35,479 nt of DNA from an uncultured Croceitalea sp. (GCA_937969515.1 CALBVX010000045.1:1-35479); one strand, 5' to 3'. Shown: positions 1 to 9,039, counted from the first letter of the stretch. A program made the numbers and translations. The notes: a model not told the origin generated them from the sequence alone.

Positions 1-194
1 TAGATGCCGCTTCTAACAAGCCGAACACAAAAAAGAAATCGTTGGCCACAACCATCACAGGGGAACGATTGCAACTGCTCGCCAAAGATTTTAATACACC
101 AGGAGGCATAAGCATCAAGGATAGAAAAAAAGACAATGAAAAGGGAACAAGAATTACCTTAATAGTTCCTTATAAAATAATTGAGAACTCATGA
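1..194 (+). CDS. Sensor histidine kinase, C-terminal fragment (5' end outside window)
   Basis: An open frame enters from the left edge (first full codon at base 3) and encodes about 63 residues ending at the TGA at 192-194. It contains GERLQLLAKDF and then GTRITLIVPYKI, which look like the last strands of a GHKL ATPase domain. Its stop overlaps the ATG of the next gene (ATGA), a LytTR response regulator, so the two are translationally coupled and this is almost certainly the partner kinase of the LytS/YehU (His_kinase) type. The sensory part, the phosphoacceptor histidine and the N/G boxes lie outside the window, so the signal sensed cannot be judged. Confidence 0.75.
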   Translation, partial: DAASNKPNTKKKSLATTITGERLQLLAKDFNTPGGISIKDRKKDNEKGTRITLIVPYKIIENS

Positions 195-928
195 AGGCAC
201 TTATCGTTGAGGACAAAGCCTATATCAGAAAAGGTTTGATAAATCTTTTGGAAACGGTCGATACCAAGGTAGAAATTATAGGTGAATGTGCTTCCGTGAA
301 AGAAGCCGTGGTGGTAAGTAATGCTTGTAAACCAGAATTGGTATTTCTTGATATTAACCTTACCGATGGTACCGGGTTCGACTTTCTTGACCAAACAGAG
401 CGCCTGGGCTTTAAAACGATATTTATAACCGCTTATGAGGAGTATGCCTTAAAGGCGCTAAAGGCGGGTGCGGTTGATTACCTGCTAAAACCTGTTGACG
501 TTGAAGAATTACAAGCGGCTCTAGAAAAAGTGAAACACCTTCCACTTGCGGAACAAAAAAAGCAAATACATAAGGCCAAAAAAGTATGGTACCAAGATGA
601 AGCCACATTAGTGCTTTCGCTGAGTGATAGTTTTCAGGTCATCAACCTACAAGAATTGTTGTACTGCGAATCGGACAAAGGCTACACCACCTTCTACCTA
701 GCCAATGACAAAAAATATATAGCCTCCAAGCCCTTAAAAGAATACGAAGAAAAATTGGAAAAGGTCAACTTCACCAGACCCCATCAATCTTTTATGGTCA
801 ACCTAAAATTCATTGATAAGTACGATAAGTCTGGCATCATATATTTAAAAAACGGAAAAAAGATTCCAGTTTCTACCCGAAAAAAAGATGCTTTTATCAG
901 CACTTTCCTTAGATTCAACAGTCATTAA
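191..928 (+). CDS. LytTR-family response regulator
   Basis: This 245-residue cytoplasmic transcription regulator has a receiver domain at about residues 1-118. The acidic pair is E7/D8, the phosphoacceptor is D54 (FLDINLTDG), T80 is the switch residue and K100 (LLKPV) is the conserved lysine. A LytTR DNA-binding domain spans about 138-243 and contains the family-typical stretch HQSFMVNLKFI. Length and order match the LytR/AlgR family. The start overlaps the stop of the upstream histidine kinase by 4 bases. LytTR regulators bind direct repeats upstream of target genes; the targets are unknown here. The small membrane protein and lipoprotein genes that follow 200 bases later are possible targets, but that is only positional inference. 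Confidence 0.95.
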   Translation: MKALIVEDKAYIRKGLINLLETVDTKVEIIGECASVKEAVVVSNACKPELVFLDINLTDGTGFDFLDQTERLGFKTIFITAYEEYALKALKAGAVDYLLKPVDVEELQAALEKVKHLPLAEQKKQIHKAKKVWYQDEATLVLSLSDSFQVINLQELLYCESDKGYTTFYLANDKKYIASKPLKEYEEKLEKVNFTRPHQSFMVNLKFIDKYDKSGIIYLKNGKKIPVSTRKKDAFISTFLRFNSH

Positions 929-1126
929 TCAGGCATAGAACAGCAATATTTCCAACTATTTCCCTCTCCCCAAAAAACGAATATGGGTTTTGGACCGGCA
1001 CTAATATCCTAGGGTTTTACATAAAAACATTTGCTGTTTTTTTGGAAAACCCATTATCTCATCTTTACGCTGCAATAACCATTTCTTGTTCGTCAACCCT
1101 CCAAGAAATAATTAAATTAAACTACA

Positions 1127-1345
1127 ATGGAAAACATCAAATCTAAATTAGGCCAAGGTGGTCTTATACTTGCGGCAATGGGTATCATATCTGCCTTATT
1201 GTCGATTTTCAATTACAACATTAGGCTTTTGGCCTGGATAGACCTTTGGGGGAGTACCATGGGTTGGATTTTAAGAATCGTGCTCGTTCTAGCCGGTGGC
1301 GCATTGTTCTTTCTGTACGGAAGAGCAGAAGAAGAGGAAGAATAA
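1127..1345 (+). CDS. Small two-helix membrane protein of unknown function
   Basis: A 72-residue protein. Residues about 10-27 (GGLILAAMGIISALLSIF) and 43-65 form two hydrophobic segments separated by a short loop with aromatic residues, and the chain ends in a run of five or six glutamates. I do not recognise a family; similar two-helix peptides are common in Flavobacteriaceae. The ATG is preceded by an A-rich, SD-poor leader, as is normal in Bacteroidota. It lies 24 bases before a lipoprotein gene and is probably co-transcribed with it. Confidence 0.75.
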   Translation: MENIKSKLGQGGLILAAMGIISALLSIFNYNIRLLAWIDLWGSTMGWILRIVLVLAGGALFFLYGRAEEEEE

Positions 1346-1368
1346 CACCAAGTTAAAGTATAGATAAG

Positions 1369-1938
1369 ATGAAAAATTTGAAACAAGTTTTAGTCCTAGT
1401 GACATTCTCAACCCTAATATTGGCCTGTGGTGGCGGTACGGCAAAACAACCGGCTACAGCAGATGGATTTACCGACATTGAGAAAGAAATTAAAAGTGAG
1501 TTTGGTGATGATGCGTATTATACGGAATTGACGATTATTTATAATGAAACTATCGGCAATAGCATTTCGACCACGGTAACCGATGAGCCAGAATCCATGA
1601 AAATGGAACAATGGACCTATTCCATGGGCAATTGGAAACAAACCTCGGAAATAACCCTTGAAGTGCCTGATGGTACTAAGGCGGCAGATTTTATGTTCCA
1701 GCTTGACGAAAAAATTAACCTGAATAAACTTGGTGAACTAGTCGAAAACTCTAGTCAACAGCTCACTGAGGAAAAAGATATTGAAAACCCGAAGCTGGAA
1801 ATGGCATTTATCCAATTTCCTAAAAGCGGCGATATAGATAAAACAGAATACTATGTAAAATTAAAACCTGAAAACGGGGGCACCTCTTTTACCTTTTCAT
1901 ACAGATTGGACGGTTCATTAATAGAAATGGACTACTAA
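1369..1938 (+). CDS. Lipoprotein of unknown function
   Basis: A 189-residue protein with a lipoprotein signal (LILAC, lipobox Cys20) followed by a Gly-rich linker. The mature part is about 165 residues, mixed alpha/beta and acidic, without motifs I recognise. Predicted location is the cell envelope, periplasmic face or outer membrane. The gene follows the small membrane protein closely and is 50 bases before the first cadherin-like lipoprotein gene. Confidence 0.75.
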   Translation: MKNLKQVLVLVTFSTLILACGGGTAKQPATADGFTDIEKEIKSEFGDDAYYTELTIIYNETIGNSISTTVTDEPESMKMEQWTYSMGNWKQTSEITLEVPDGTKAADFMFQLDEKINLNKLGELVENSSQQLTEEKDIENPKLEMAFIQFPKSGDIDKTEYYVKLKPENGGTSFTFSYRLDGSLIEMDY

Positions 1939-1988
1939 CGATTTAGTCAATGGTCTTCAATTTATTTAACCCATAAACTATAACAATT

Positions 1989-2936
1989 ATGAGATTTTTT
2001 TTTAAAACTATTTGTTTAGCGGTATTCGTACTAATTCTTAGTGTTTCCTGTAATAGCGATGATGGTACCGTGGTAGTAAACCTTCAAGACTTAGCGGTAA
2101 CCCTTGATGAAAACCCGTTAAACGGTGATGTCGTGGGGACGGTACAATCCGATGTTACTACTACAAATTTTAGTATCACATCTCAATCACCTTCTGGTGC
2201 ACTGGCCATCAATACCAATACTGGTGAGCTTACCATAGCCGATGCCATGCTATTTGATTTTGAAACGAATCCTTCAATTACGGCAAACGTTACGGCCGAT
2301 AATGCTGCAAATCTGGCCATAATCACTATTGATTTAAATGATTTGTTCGAGTCATCTGTTCCAGGTAATACCAGCACGGAATTTGTCATTGGCTCAGACG
2401 CGTATGTGACTCCTAAGGCTTATTTATTAGTAGATGACGCCTCAGTGGACGGGGAATATGACCGTGAATTTTCCTTTGTCTTTACAGATGGAGATATTGT
2501 TGAGGATGCTACCAATGAAATTGCCTTTGAGACTTCAACGACGGTTTTTACAAAAGTAACTTGTAACCTTGTTTTTACGAGTCCTAACTTGGTGGATACG
2601 CCATTTTTCGTTTGGGATCCGCAGGCTAACCCCAATGGTTTTGTTTCCATAATTATGAGTGGCAACAATTTTTCAAGGTTTGGGGTAGCCAATTTTACAA
2701 ATACTTTTTCTGCAGGCAGCCAAACGTTTGGACAACCGGCCGATGGGACATTGCTGAATCACACTGCCCAACCTCAAGGAAGCGCCCCAAACAATTTGCT
2801 TACGATTAATGCAAGGACTTTTGATCTTAATACAATGACGGGAACTATAGACTGTAGCTATTCTTATGTTGATGATAATGGCGTGGCGGTGACAGGAGTA
2901 TTTGTAGGCAATTATGAAATACTAACCGCTTTTTAA
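1989..2936 (+). CDS. Lipoprotein with one cadherin-like repeat
   Basis: A 315-residue protein with lipobox Cys21 (LSVSC) followed by NSDDG, an acidic stretch of the sort that directs lipoproteins to the cell surface in Flavobacteria. Residues about 30-120 form one cadherin-like repeat (DENPLNGDVVGT ... GELTIADA ... FDFETNPSITA) that matches the five repeats of the next gene product. The remaining about 190 residues are a beta-rich domain I do not recognise. Probably a surface-exposed, calcium-dependent binding or structural protein. It lies 40 bases upstream of its multi-repeat relative, so the pair probably arose by duplication followed by domain shuffling. Confidence 0.8.
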   Translation: MRFFFKTICLAVFVLILSVSCNSDDGTVVVNLQDLAVTLDENPLNGDVVGTVQSDVTTTNFSITSQSPSGALAINTNTGELTIADAMLFDFETNPSITANVTADNAANLAIITIDLNDLFESSVPGNTSTEFVIGSDAYVTPKAYLLVDDASVDGEYDREFSFVFTDGDIVEDATNEIAFETSTTVFTKVTCNLVFTSPNLVDTPFFVWDPQANPNGFVSIIMSGNNFSRFGVANFTNTFSAGSQTFGQPADGTLLNHTAQPQGSAPNNLLTINARTFDLNTMTGTIDCSYSYVDDNGVAVTGVFVGNYEILTAF

Positions 2937-2976
2937 TTTGTTAATCAAAAAACAACCCGTTTTAAATTTAATCCCT

Positions 2977-4941
2977 ATGAAAAATAGATTCAAAATAAGC
3001 CATTTATGGTTGCTGACACTTTTAATCGCGATAGTAAGCTGTAACAATGATGACGATGGAACTATAGAAATCAATGTTGAAGATTTAACTGTCACCATAG
3101 ATGAAAACCCAACTAATGGAGAGACTATTGGTACTATAGAAACCAGTGGAAACGGAACCCCAAGCTTTAGTATTTCTGCTCAAAACCCGACAGGAGCCTT
3201 GAGTATTGAAGCGAGTACTGGAGAATTGACTGTTGCAGATGCAAGTGTATTTGATTTTGAGACCAATCCAATCATAACCGCAACGGTAGCCGTAGCTGGT
3301 GCCACAGATGATGCAAACGTAACAGTTACGCTTAATAATTTACCAGAACTTGGTGTTCAGGATCTTACTATAGCTATTGACGAAAACCCAATGGATGGTG
3401 TTGTTCTTGGCACCATGCAAGTGAACGGAAGCGGCACTTCAAGTTTTAGTATTGATACTCAAGCTCCAGCTGGAGCTTTATCCATTGACCAGAATTCAGG
3501 GGAACTAACCGTGGCCGATGCTACCTTATTTGATTTTGAGACCAACCCTGTGATTACCGCCACCGTTTCAGTTGTAGATGGCACAGACCCTGCAATAGTA
3601 ACTATTAACCTAAATAATGTATCGGAACTCACCCTTGAGGATTTAACTGTGAGTATTGACGAAAATCCAACCAATGGAGACCTTATAGGAACCGTACTGG
3701 TTACTGGAAATGGCAGCTCGAGTTTTAGTCTTGATATGCAAACCCCCTCAGGAGCTTTAGCCATTGACCAAAACACAGGAGAATTAACTGTGGCCGATGC
3801 TACGTTATTTGATTTTGAAACCAATCCAGTAATTACGGGCACTGTTGCCGTAGTAGATGGTATTAATACTGCAACGGTAACTATTAATCTTAGCGATGTG
3901 GTAGAACTTACGCTTCAAGACCTAACGGTTAGTATTGATGAAAACCCGACTGATGGGCAAGTTGTGGGTACTATGCAAGCCAGTGGCAGTGGTACACTCA
4001 GCTTTTCAATTACAACACAAACCCCTACTGGAGCATTGGCTATAGCTAGCACTGGAGAATTAACGGTTGTTGACCCTAATTTATTCGATTTTGAAACCAA
4101 TCCGGTAATTACAGCCGCTGTTTCGGTTACGGATGGTGCAGAAACAGCCACAGCTACAGCCACCGTTAATCTAAACGATGTGGACGAAGTATCCGCTCAG
4201 AATACTGACTTAACTATTGATGAGAACCCATCAAACGGAGATGTCATTGGAACTTTACAGGCAAGTGGTTCAAACTTGACCTATACAATTACGTTTCAAA
4301 ACCCTGCAGGCGCTTTTAGCATTAATCAAAGCACAGGAGAGCTATCAGTTGCAGATGAAACCTTATTTGATTTTGAGACCAACCCCAATATGTTGGCGAC
4401 CATCTCGGTAAGCAACGGAACCCAGACTGTTTCTGCAAATGCTTTTGTAGCGCTAAATGATGTAAACGAGCTTGGTGAAGTTAAATATGGAGGGATGATT
4501 TTTTGGATTGACCCTGCAGACAATTCCAATGGTTTAGTATTTGCGTTTAACAATCAACTAAATAACCTAGAGTGGGGGTGCTCTGGAACTATCACAGGAG
4601 CCCTTGGAACAGCTATAGGGACAGGAGCCTTTAATACATCAACAATAGTTTCTGCTGGTTGTGGAATAGGTGGTGCCGCAGCAATGGTTGAAAATTTAAA
4701 TATAAATGGTTTTCAAGATTGGTTCTTGCCTAGTTTTTTAGAAATGAATGAAATAAGCACAAATTATAGTGCTATTCTGTGGCCAGCAATTCAAGCAAAT
4801 GGAGGGAGTGCACTAATAAGTTCAAATTGGACTTCAACTGAGGATAATGGTGTTTCTGCCGTTGTTTCTTCTATATCAGGGCAAACAACTACACTCCCTA
4901 AAACTGTTACGCTATCTGCTATACCTGTTAGAGCATTTTAA
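2977..4941 (+). CDS. Surface lipoprotein: five cadherin-like repeats plus DUF1566-like C-terminal domain
   Basis: A 654-residue protein. I start it at the ATG at 2977 because MKNRFKISHL leads straight into a lipoprotein signal (lipobox Cys22, AIVSC, then NNDDDG); the open frame extends further upstream from 2938 but without signal-peptide character. Five tandem repeats of about 93-95 residues follow, each with IDENP near its start, a GALSI and GELTVADA strand, and FDFETNP. These are degenerate cadherin-like domains. The last about 150 residues (from KYGGMIFWID) resemble DUF1566/Lcl C-terminal domains, with DWFLPS, NWTSTE and a closing PVRAF. Likely a surface adhesin or structural protein. The acidic DEN and DFE positions are consistent with calcium binding. 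Confidence 0.85.
   Translation: MKNRFKISHLWLLTLLIAIVSCNNDDDGTIEINVEDLTVTIDENPTNGETIGTIETSGNGTPSFSISAQNPTGALSIEASTGELTVADASVFDFETNPIITATVAVAGATDDANVTVTLNNLPELGVQDLTIAIDENPMDGVVLGTMQVNGSGTSSFSIDTQAPAGALSIDQNSGELTVADATLFDFETNPVITATVSVVDGTDPAIVTINLNNVSELTLEDLTVSIDENPTNGDLIGTVLVTGNGSSSFSLDMQTPSGALAIDQNTGELTVADATLFDFETNPVITGTVAVVDGINTATVTINLSDVVELTLQDLTVSIDENPTDGQVVGTMQASGSGTLSFSITTQTPTGALAIASTGELTVVDPNLFDFETNPVITAAVSVTDGAETATATATVNLNDVDEVSAQNTDLTIDENPSNGDVIGTLQASGSNLTYTITFQNPAGAFSINQSTGELSVADETLFDFETNPNMLATISVSNGTQTVSANAFVALNDVNELGEVKYGGMIFWIDPADNSNGLVFAFNNQLNNLEWGCSGTITGALGTAIGTGAFNTSTIVSAGCGIGGAAAMVENLNINGFQDWFLPSFLEMNEISTNYSAILWPAIQANGGSALISSNWTSTEDNGVSAVVSSISGQTTTLPKTVTLSAIPVRAF
3067..4473 (+). 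repeat. Five tandem in-frame coding repeats of 279-285 bp
   Basis: Repeat units start at about 3067, 3352, 3631, 3910 and 4192, giving periods of 285, 279, 279, 282 and 282 bases, all multiples of three. Each unit encodes one cadherin-like domain. Units two and three are the most alike at the DNA level around the stretch encoding VADATLFDFETNPV, which suggests recent duplication or gene conversion. A sixth, more diverged copy sits in the upstream gene at about 2073-2345. Confidence 0.85.
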
Positions 4942-5089
4942 AAAATGTAGCGTCACCTTAGTAGGATTCTTATCATGCTGTTTTAGGTAAAAACCACCTT
5001 GTGAGGAGACATGGGGTGGTCAATCTGCCTTGAAAGCATTTATCAGAACGATCAACAATTGAGCTGTCAAAAAACATAAAGAATTTCTC

Positions 5090-6295
5090 ATGATTATAAC
5101 TCACAATTATTACCATCCATTGCATCCAAAAAAATCATCTACAAGACAAGATGAAAAATGGGATGAGGCGGTGGCTCTTTTCAACAGCAAGCAATACAAT
5201 GAGGTAATGTCTACTCTATTGGATTATATAGACCCAAACCTTCACAACAAAAAAAAGGGAGATACATTAGAGATACCACATGGCTCCGTGATAATATCTA
5301 TCACCCAAACAGTAGATGAAGTGTTGATCAAATGTCCTTTCCTAAATATAGAAAAGGCCAAAAAAGTGCCTTTGATGCGCCGTTTGGCTGAGCTACGTAT
5401 GTCACCCCTAAATTTAACCAATGTGATTTTGGAGGATGACTTGGTGTATTTCACCTTTTCATGCGCCATAAACCTTTGCGAACCGTACAAAATATATGGT
5501 GTATTAAGGGAAATTTGTTATTACGCGGATAGCTTTGATGACGAGTTTATCGAAAAGTTTGATGCGCAGCACCTTCAAGAGCCTAAGACCATTTTGTTTT
5601 CTGAACATGTAAGACAGGAAGCCTATACCAATTGCCAAAAAATAATGGAAGATGGACTTCAACGTTTTGGCCAATATATGGAAAAACGTAACGGCAGCAA
5701 CGCTTGGTATGCACTGAATATCACCCTAAAAAAAATAGCGTTTTACTTAGAGCCCCAAGGATATTTGCGCACGCAGTTGGAAAAAGCGGTTGATGCACTC
5801 TATGATAGAAACCAACCTTTTCATGATCGATTGCTGAACGGAAAATCGGCCTTGGAAAAATTAAATGCAATTCCGCAAGATAAATTTATGGCGGACCTCT
5901 ACCAGATAGAAACCTTTATCCCATACAAATACAGCGGTAAAAAGGAGAATATCAGAGAAATTTGGCAAGAGAGTTATGAAGAAGCGCAAGACATGATTGC
6001 CAATTCCAGATTTGAAGATGCTACCAATTTATTACAGTCCTGTTTTTACAGCCTGTTCTATTACAATCTGGTCAACGAAGGCATTAGTAAACCAATTACT
6101 GATGCCCTCGCCGAAGCTAGCGGTTTGGATTACCAACAGTCAGCACCCTTACTTTTAAAGGGCATGCAGGCCATTATGGAAGATACCTTAATGGGTGCGG
6201 ATTTTGGCATGGACCTCTCAAAAATGATGGGCGAACAAATGCAGCAATCAATGGCGATGATGCAACAGATCATGGCAAACTACAAAACGAATTAA
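5090..6295 (+). CDS. YbjN-like domain protein of unknown function
   Basis: A 401-residue soluble protein with no signal peptide or membrane segment. About residues 55-165 look like a YbjN / type III secretion chaperone-like fold: a strand with VLIKCPFL, a helix, a strand ending NLTNVILEDDLVYFTFS, then LREICYYADSFDDEFIEKF, a helix of the kind that ends YbjN domains. The middle part is helical. The C terminus is Met-rich and probably a helix (MMGEQMQQSMAMMQQIM). The gene begins the long co-directional block and lies 12 bases before an HtrA-like protease whose C-terminal domain appears to share the YbjN-like fold, so the two proteins may interact. Family assignment is from pattern recognition only. 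Confidence 0.7.
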   Translation: MIITHNYYHPLHPKKSSTRQDEKWDEAVALFNSKQYNEVMSTLLDYIDPNLHNKKKGDTLEIPHGSVIISITQTVDEVLIKCPFLNIEKAKKVPLMRRLAELRMSPLNLTNVILEDDLVYFTFSCAINLCEPYKIYGVLREICYYADSFDDEFIEKFDAQHLQEPKTILFSEHVRQEAYTNCQKIMEDGLQRFGQYMEKRNGSNAWYALNITLKKIAFYLEPQGYLRTQLEKAVDALYDRNQPFHDRLLNGKSALEKLNAIPQDKFMADLYQIETFIPYKYSGKKENIREIWQESYEEAQDMIANSRFEDATNLLQSCFYSLFYYNLVNEGISKPITDALAEASGLDYQQSAPLLLKGMQAIMEDTLMGADFGMDLSKMMGEQMQQSMAMMQQIMANYKTN

Positions 6296-6307
6296 GAACA
6301 AGAAGAC

Positions 6308-7372
6308 ATGAAGGATATTGAAAGTTCAATATATAAAATAAATACCGCAAACGGTACGGGCACAGGTTTTTACAGTATAGAAAATGATATCATCATAACA
6401 AATTATCATGTTGTGGCGGGTTGCCATACCGTTAGCTTGGAAGGAAAAGATAAAAATAGATATTTGGCACAGATACTATATGTAAATCCAGGAAAGGATA
6501 TTGCCTTTCTTAGGGCAGAAGGCCTTCCCAAGCCCGTCGACACAGTCTTATTGAACCACGGTGCCGTTTCGCAGACCCGTGATAAGGTAATCGTACTTGG
6601 TTATCCTTACGGTATGCCATTTACGGTCACCGAAGGTATTGTCTCAAACCCACGGCAGAGTATTGGTGGTAGCTATTTTATCCAGACCGATGCGGCCATC
6701 AATCCAGGTAACAGCGGTGGCCCCGTGATCAATGAAAAAGGGGAACTGATGGGTATCGTGACCTCAAAATTTTCCGATGCGGATAACATGGGCTTTGCCA
6801 TTCCTTTAGAAACCCTAAAAGAAGAATTGAAGGTGGTAAATGAATTATCTAAGGTCTTTACCGTAGGTTGTTCCAACTGTGGGGGACTCATTCAAGAAAA
6901 AACCGATTATTGCCCCAATTGTGGTACCAACATCGATGAAAAACTCTTTGAAGAAATAGCCCTTTCAAATTTCAGCCTAAAGGTTGAGGAAGCCATTTTA
7001 AAACTGGACATCAATCCTGTTCTGGCAAGGTCGGGCCGTGAGCGTTGGTATTTTCACCAAGGCAGTGCAGAGATTCGCATGTTTGTTTATGACAACAATT
7101 ACCTTTTCGCAACCTCTCCTCTTAACGACTTGCCCCGAAAAAATTTGGCGGAAGTATATGAGTATATTTTAACTGCGGAAACAGAGCCACATCGCTTATC
7201 CATCTCAGATAACCAAATTTATCTCTCGTATCGAATCCATATCAGTGACCTGTATTCCGACCATAGAGATAAAGTACTCGAAAATCTTGCGCAGTTGGCC
7301 ATCAAAGCAGATGAACTGGACAACACCTTTGTGAACGATTTCGGAGCGGTAATGACCCACTACAGCAAATAA
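6308..7372 (+). CDS. HtrA/DegP-like (S1C) serine protease with zinc ribbon and YbjN-like domain
   Basis: A 354-residue protein. The trypsin-like S1C domain covers residues 1-180 with a complete triad: H34 (TNYHVV), D64 (GKDIAFL) and S136 (NPGNSGGPV). There is no signal peptide and no PDZ domain. Instead a four-cysteine zinc ribbon (C188, C191, C202, C205) follows, and then a C-terminal domain of about 140 residues (ATSPLNDLP ... IYLSYRIHISDL ... ELDNTF) that I read as YbjN-like. The missing signal peptide places it in the cytoplasm, unusual for this protease family. The zinc ribbon and YbjN-like part probably select substrates or partners. It is 12 bases behind a second YbjN-like gene, so they are probably co-translated. 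Confidence 0.88.
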   Translation: MKDIESSIYKINTANGTGTGFYSIENDIIITNYHVVAGCHTVSLEGKDKNRYLAQILYVNPGKDIAFLRAEGLPKPVDTVLLNHGAVSQTRDKVIVLGYPYGMPFTVTEGIVSNPRQSIGGSYFIQTDAAINPGNSGGPVINEKGELMGIVTSKFSDADNMGFAIPLETLKEELKVVNELSKVFTVGCSNCGGLIQEKTDYCPNCGTNIDEKLFEEIALSNFSLKVEEAILKLDINPVLARSGRERWYFHQGSAEIRMFVYDNNYLFATSPLNDLPRKNLAEVYEYILTAETEPHRLSISDNQIYLSYRIHISDLYSDHRDKVLENLAQLAIKADELDNTFVNDFGAVMTHYSK

Positions 7373-7434
7373 CGTTAAGGATACTCAATTTCATTAAAAC
7401 TGAACAAAATTTTAATAACCCAAAACTTTAAATC

Positions 7435-8451
7435 GTGAAAATAGCAATAGACATAAAAGCCGTATTTCTTGTGGCACTGACCTTTATGGTTAGCTGCTCC
7501 AATGATGAATCCACAAATAGGGAAATTCCCGTAAGGGCTACTCCCGAAGCCTTTTTCGCGCTTAAAAGGGCTTCGTTAGAAAACAAAGTCCAGAATTTTC
7601 AATTGAACGCCGAACAAACGAGTTTTTTTACTACTGAAAGTGGCGTGTTTTTTGTTATCAACGGTAATTGCCTTTCCAAAAATGGAAATTCAGTTACAGG
7701 AATGGTAGATGTTCAGGTGGTAGAACTTTTTGAAAAAGGCAGTATGTTAACTACGGATAAGCCTACTATGGGAACATTGCCCAATGGTGACAAAGCCTTG
7801 TTGATTTCTGGGGGTGAATTTTTCTTGAGTATTAGCCAAGATGGTGAACCTGTTGATGAAGATTGTGATATTGTTGCCACCATACCATCAGGGTTAACGG
7901 GTGGGGCTAGTTCAGAAATGACCCTTTGGTCCGGAGACGGTAGAGACAATGACTGTGATGGCCTTGATGATGATTGTGATGGTTTGGTATGGACAGAAAA
8001 CCTTGATGCCAATGGCGACCCAATAGAGGCTGCCGTACAAGATGGCGATAATGGGGAACGATTCTATGTTGCGCCTTTTGGTGATTTTGGCTGGACCAAT
8101 GTGGACCGGTTTTTTAACGACCCAAGACCAAAAACTACCATTTTGGTAGAAGCACCTGAGGGTTTTAATGATGAAAACAGTAGGGTGTATCTATCTTATG
8201 TAGGCGAGCCCAATGCCTTGGCTTATTTGGATACTTACGATGCCCAAACGGGACTTTTTAGTGAGCACTACGGTCAAATACCCATAGGTTTGGAATGTCA
8301 TGTCATTTTTACCAGTGAAGAAAATGGCTCATGGCTTTATGCAATTAAATCGGTGACCATTACCAATGGCCAGACCATAGAAATCGTAGATGCAGATTTA
8401 AATACCGCAAGTGAAAGTGAACTGGAAAACATTATAAACAATTTACCTTAA
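7435..8451 (+). CDS. Lipoprotein with MopE-type DNDCDG metal-binding motif
   Basis: A 338-residue lipoprotein starting with GTG at 7435; the N terminus is a good signal with lipobox Cys21 (MVSC) followed by SNDES, suggesting surface export. Residues about 60-140 have a pattern common in flavobacterial lipoproteins (FFVINGNCL ... GMVDVQVVELFEKG ... LLISGGEFF). At 168-183 is an Asp-rich DGRDNDCDGLDDDCDG stretch that matches the putative metal-binding motif DNDCDGxxDE seen in MopE-like proteins, here as a near-duplicate. The rest (YVAPFGDFGWTNVDRF and onward) is beta-rich and unrecognised. Likely an envelope protein that binds calcium or another metal through the Asp motif; that binding is inference. 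Confidence 0.8.
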   Translation: MKIAIDIKAVFLVALTFMVSCSNDESTNREIPVRATPEAFFALKRASLENKVQNFQLNAEQTSFFTTESGVFFVINGNCLSKNGNSVTGMVDVQVVELFEKGSMLTTDKPTMGTLPNGDKALLISGGEFFLSISQDGEPVDEDCDIVATIPSGLTGGASSEMTLWSGDGRDNDCDGLDDDCDGLVWTENLDANGDPIEAAVQDGDNGERFYVAPFGDFGWTNVDRFFNDPRPKTTILVEAPEGFNDENSRVYLSYVGEPNALAYLDTYDAQTGLFSEHYGQIPIGLECHVIFTSEENGSWLYAIKSVTITNGQTIEIVDADLNTASESELENIINNLP

Positions 8452-8503
8452 AATGGGTTAACCCAGTAGAAGGCCTTTATAAAAAAGAATAAAATATAAT
8501 TCC

Positions 8504-8932
8504 ATGATTAAAAAAATGTTAGCAAATCAGAAAGTGACCATTACTTTATTATTAACCATACTAATCTCTTTAAACTCGTGTGCCCTTTTTAAACCTGCAA
8601 AAAATGAAGGCGAACCACAATTTAAAGACTACTTTTTTACTGATAAAGAAGGGAATAAGATAACCGGAAGCGTTAAACCAAGCCTAAAATATATTTATCT
8701 AAACATCATAACAGAGAATGCAATTGGTGAAAAGGTAAACCTAAATTTAGACCAAGGCGAAACAGAAACAGATTACATCTATAGGGGTGAATATTTAAAT
8801 AAAGGATTGAGTTTTAAAGTTCGTAAAGATGTTGAAAAAGTCAAACTTCATATTTATGATGCTGATAATAAAAAACACAGAGCTCTAAAAGAGAAAGCGA
8901 TGAAAGCTGCTAAAAAAACGGATGAAATATAA
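8504..8932 (+). CDS. Small lipoprotein of unknown function
   Basis: A 142-residue protein with lipobox Cys26 (LNSC). The mature part of about 115 residues begins ALFKPAKNEGEP and is predicted beta-rich up to about residue 125, then ends in a Lys/Ala-rich helix (KEKAMKAAKK). I recognise no family. Same strand and spacing as its neighbours in the co-directional block. Confidence 0.75.
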   Translation: MIKKMLANQKVTITLLLTILISLNSCALFKPAKNEGEPQFKDYFFTDKEGNKITGSVKPSLKYIYLNIITENAIGEKVNLNLDQGETETDYIYRGEYLNKGLSFKVRKDVEKVKLHIYDADNKKHRALKEKAMKAAKKTDEI

Positions 8933-9039
8933 TCCAGCTCATTACCCTAATATGGTATCTTAAATACACGTTTTAACAGCGCTATAAAATGCTTAATGAA
9001 GTTTGATTTAATGGGATTGACCAACAATTTTTAAAATTT

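Noticed and set aside
1041-1067. TTTG and CATCTTTA as a promoter for the gene at 1127
   Set aside because: The spacing of 15 bases is short and the -7 box has two mismatches.
2938-2976. Upstream extension of the five-repeat lipoprotein gene
   Set aside because: The extra 13 codons lack signal character and begin with a non-ATG codon; the ATG at 2977 gives a normal lipoprotein signal.
3459-3842. 127-codon minus-strand frame across the cadherin-like repeats
   Set aside because: It is the antisense of a repetitive coding region and mirrors its periodicity.
4993-5020. ACCACC/GGTGGT hairpin as a terminator after the cadherin-like gene
   Set aside because: Only six base pairs with a 16-base loop and no T run.
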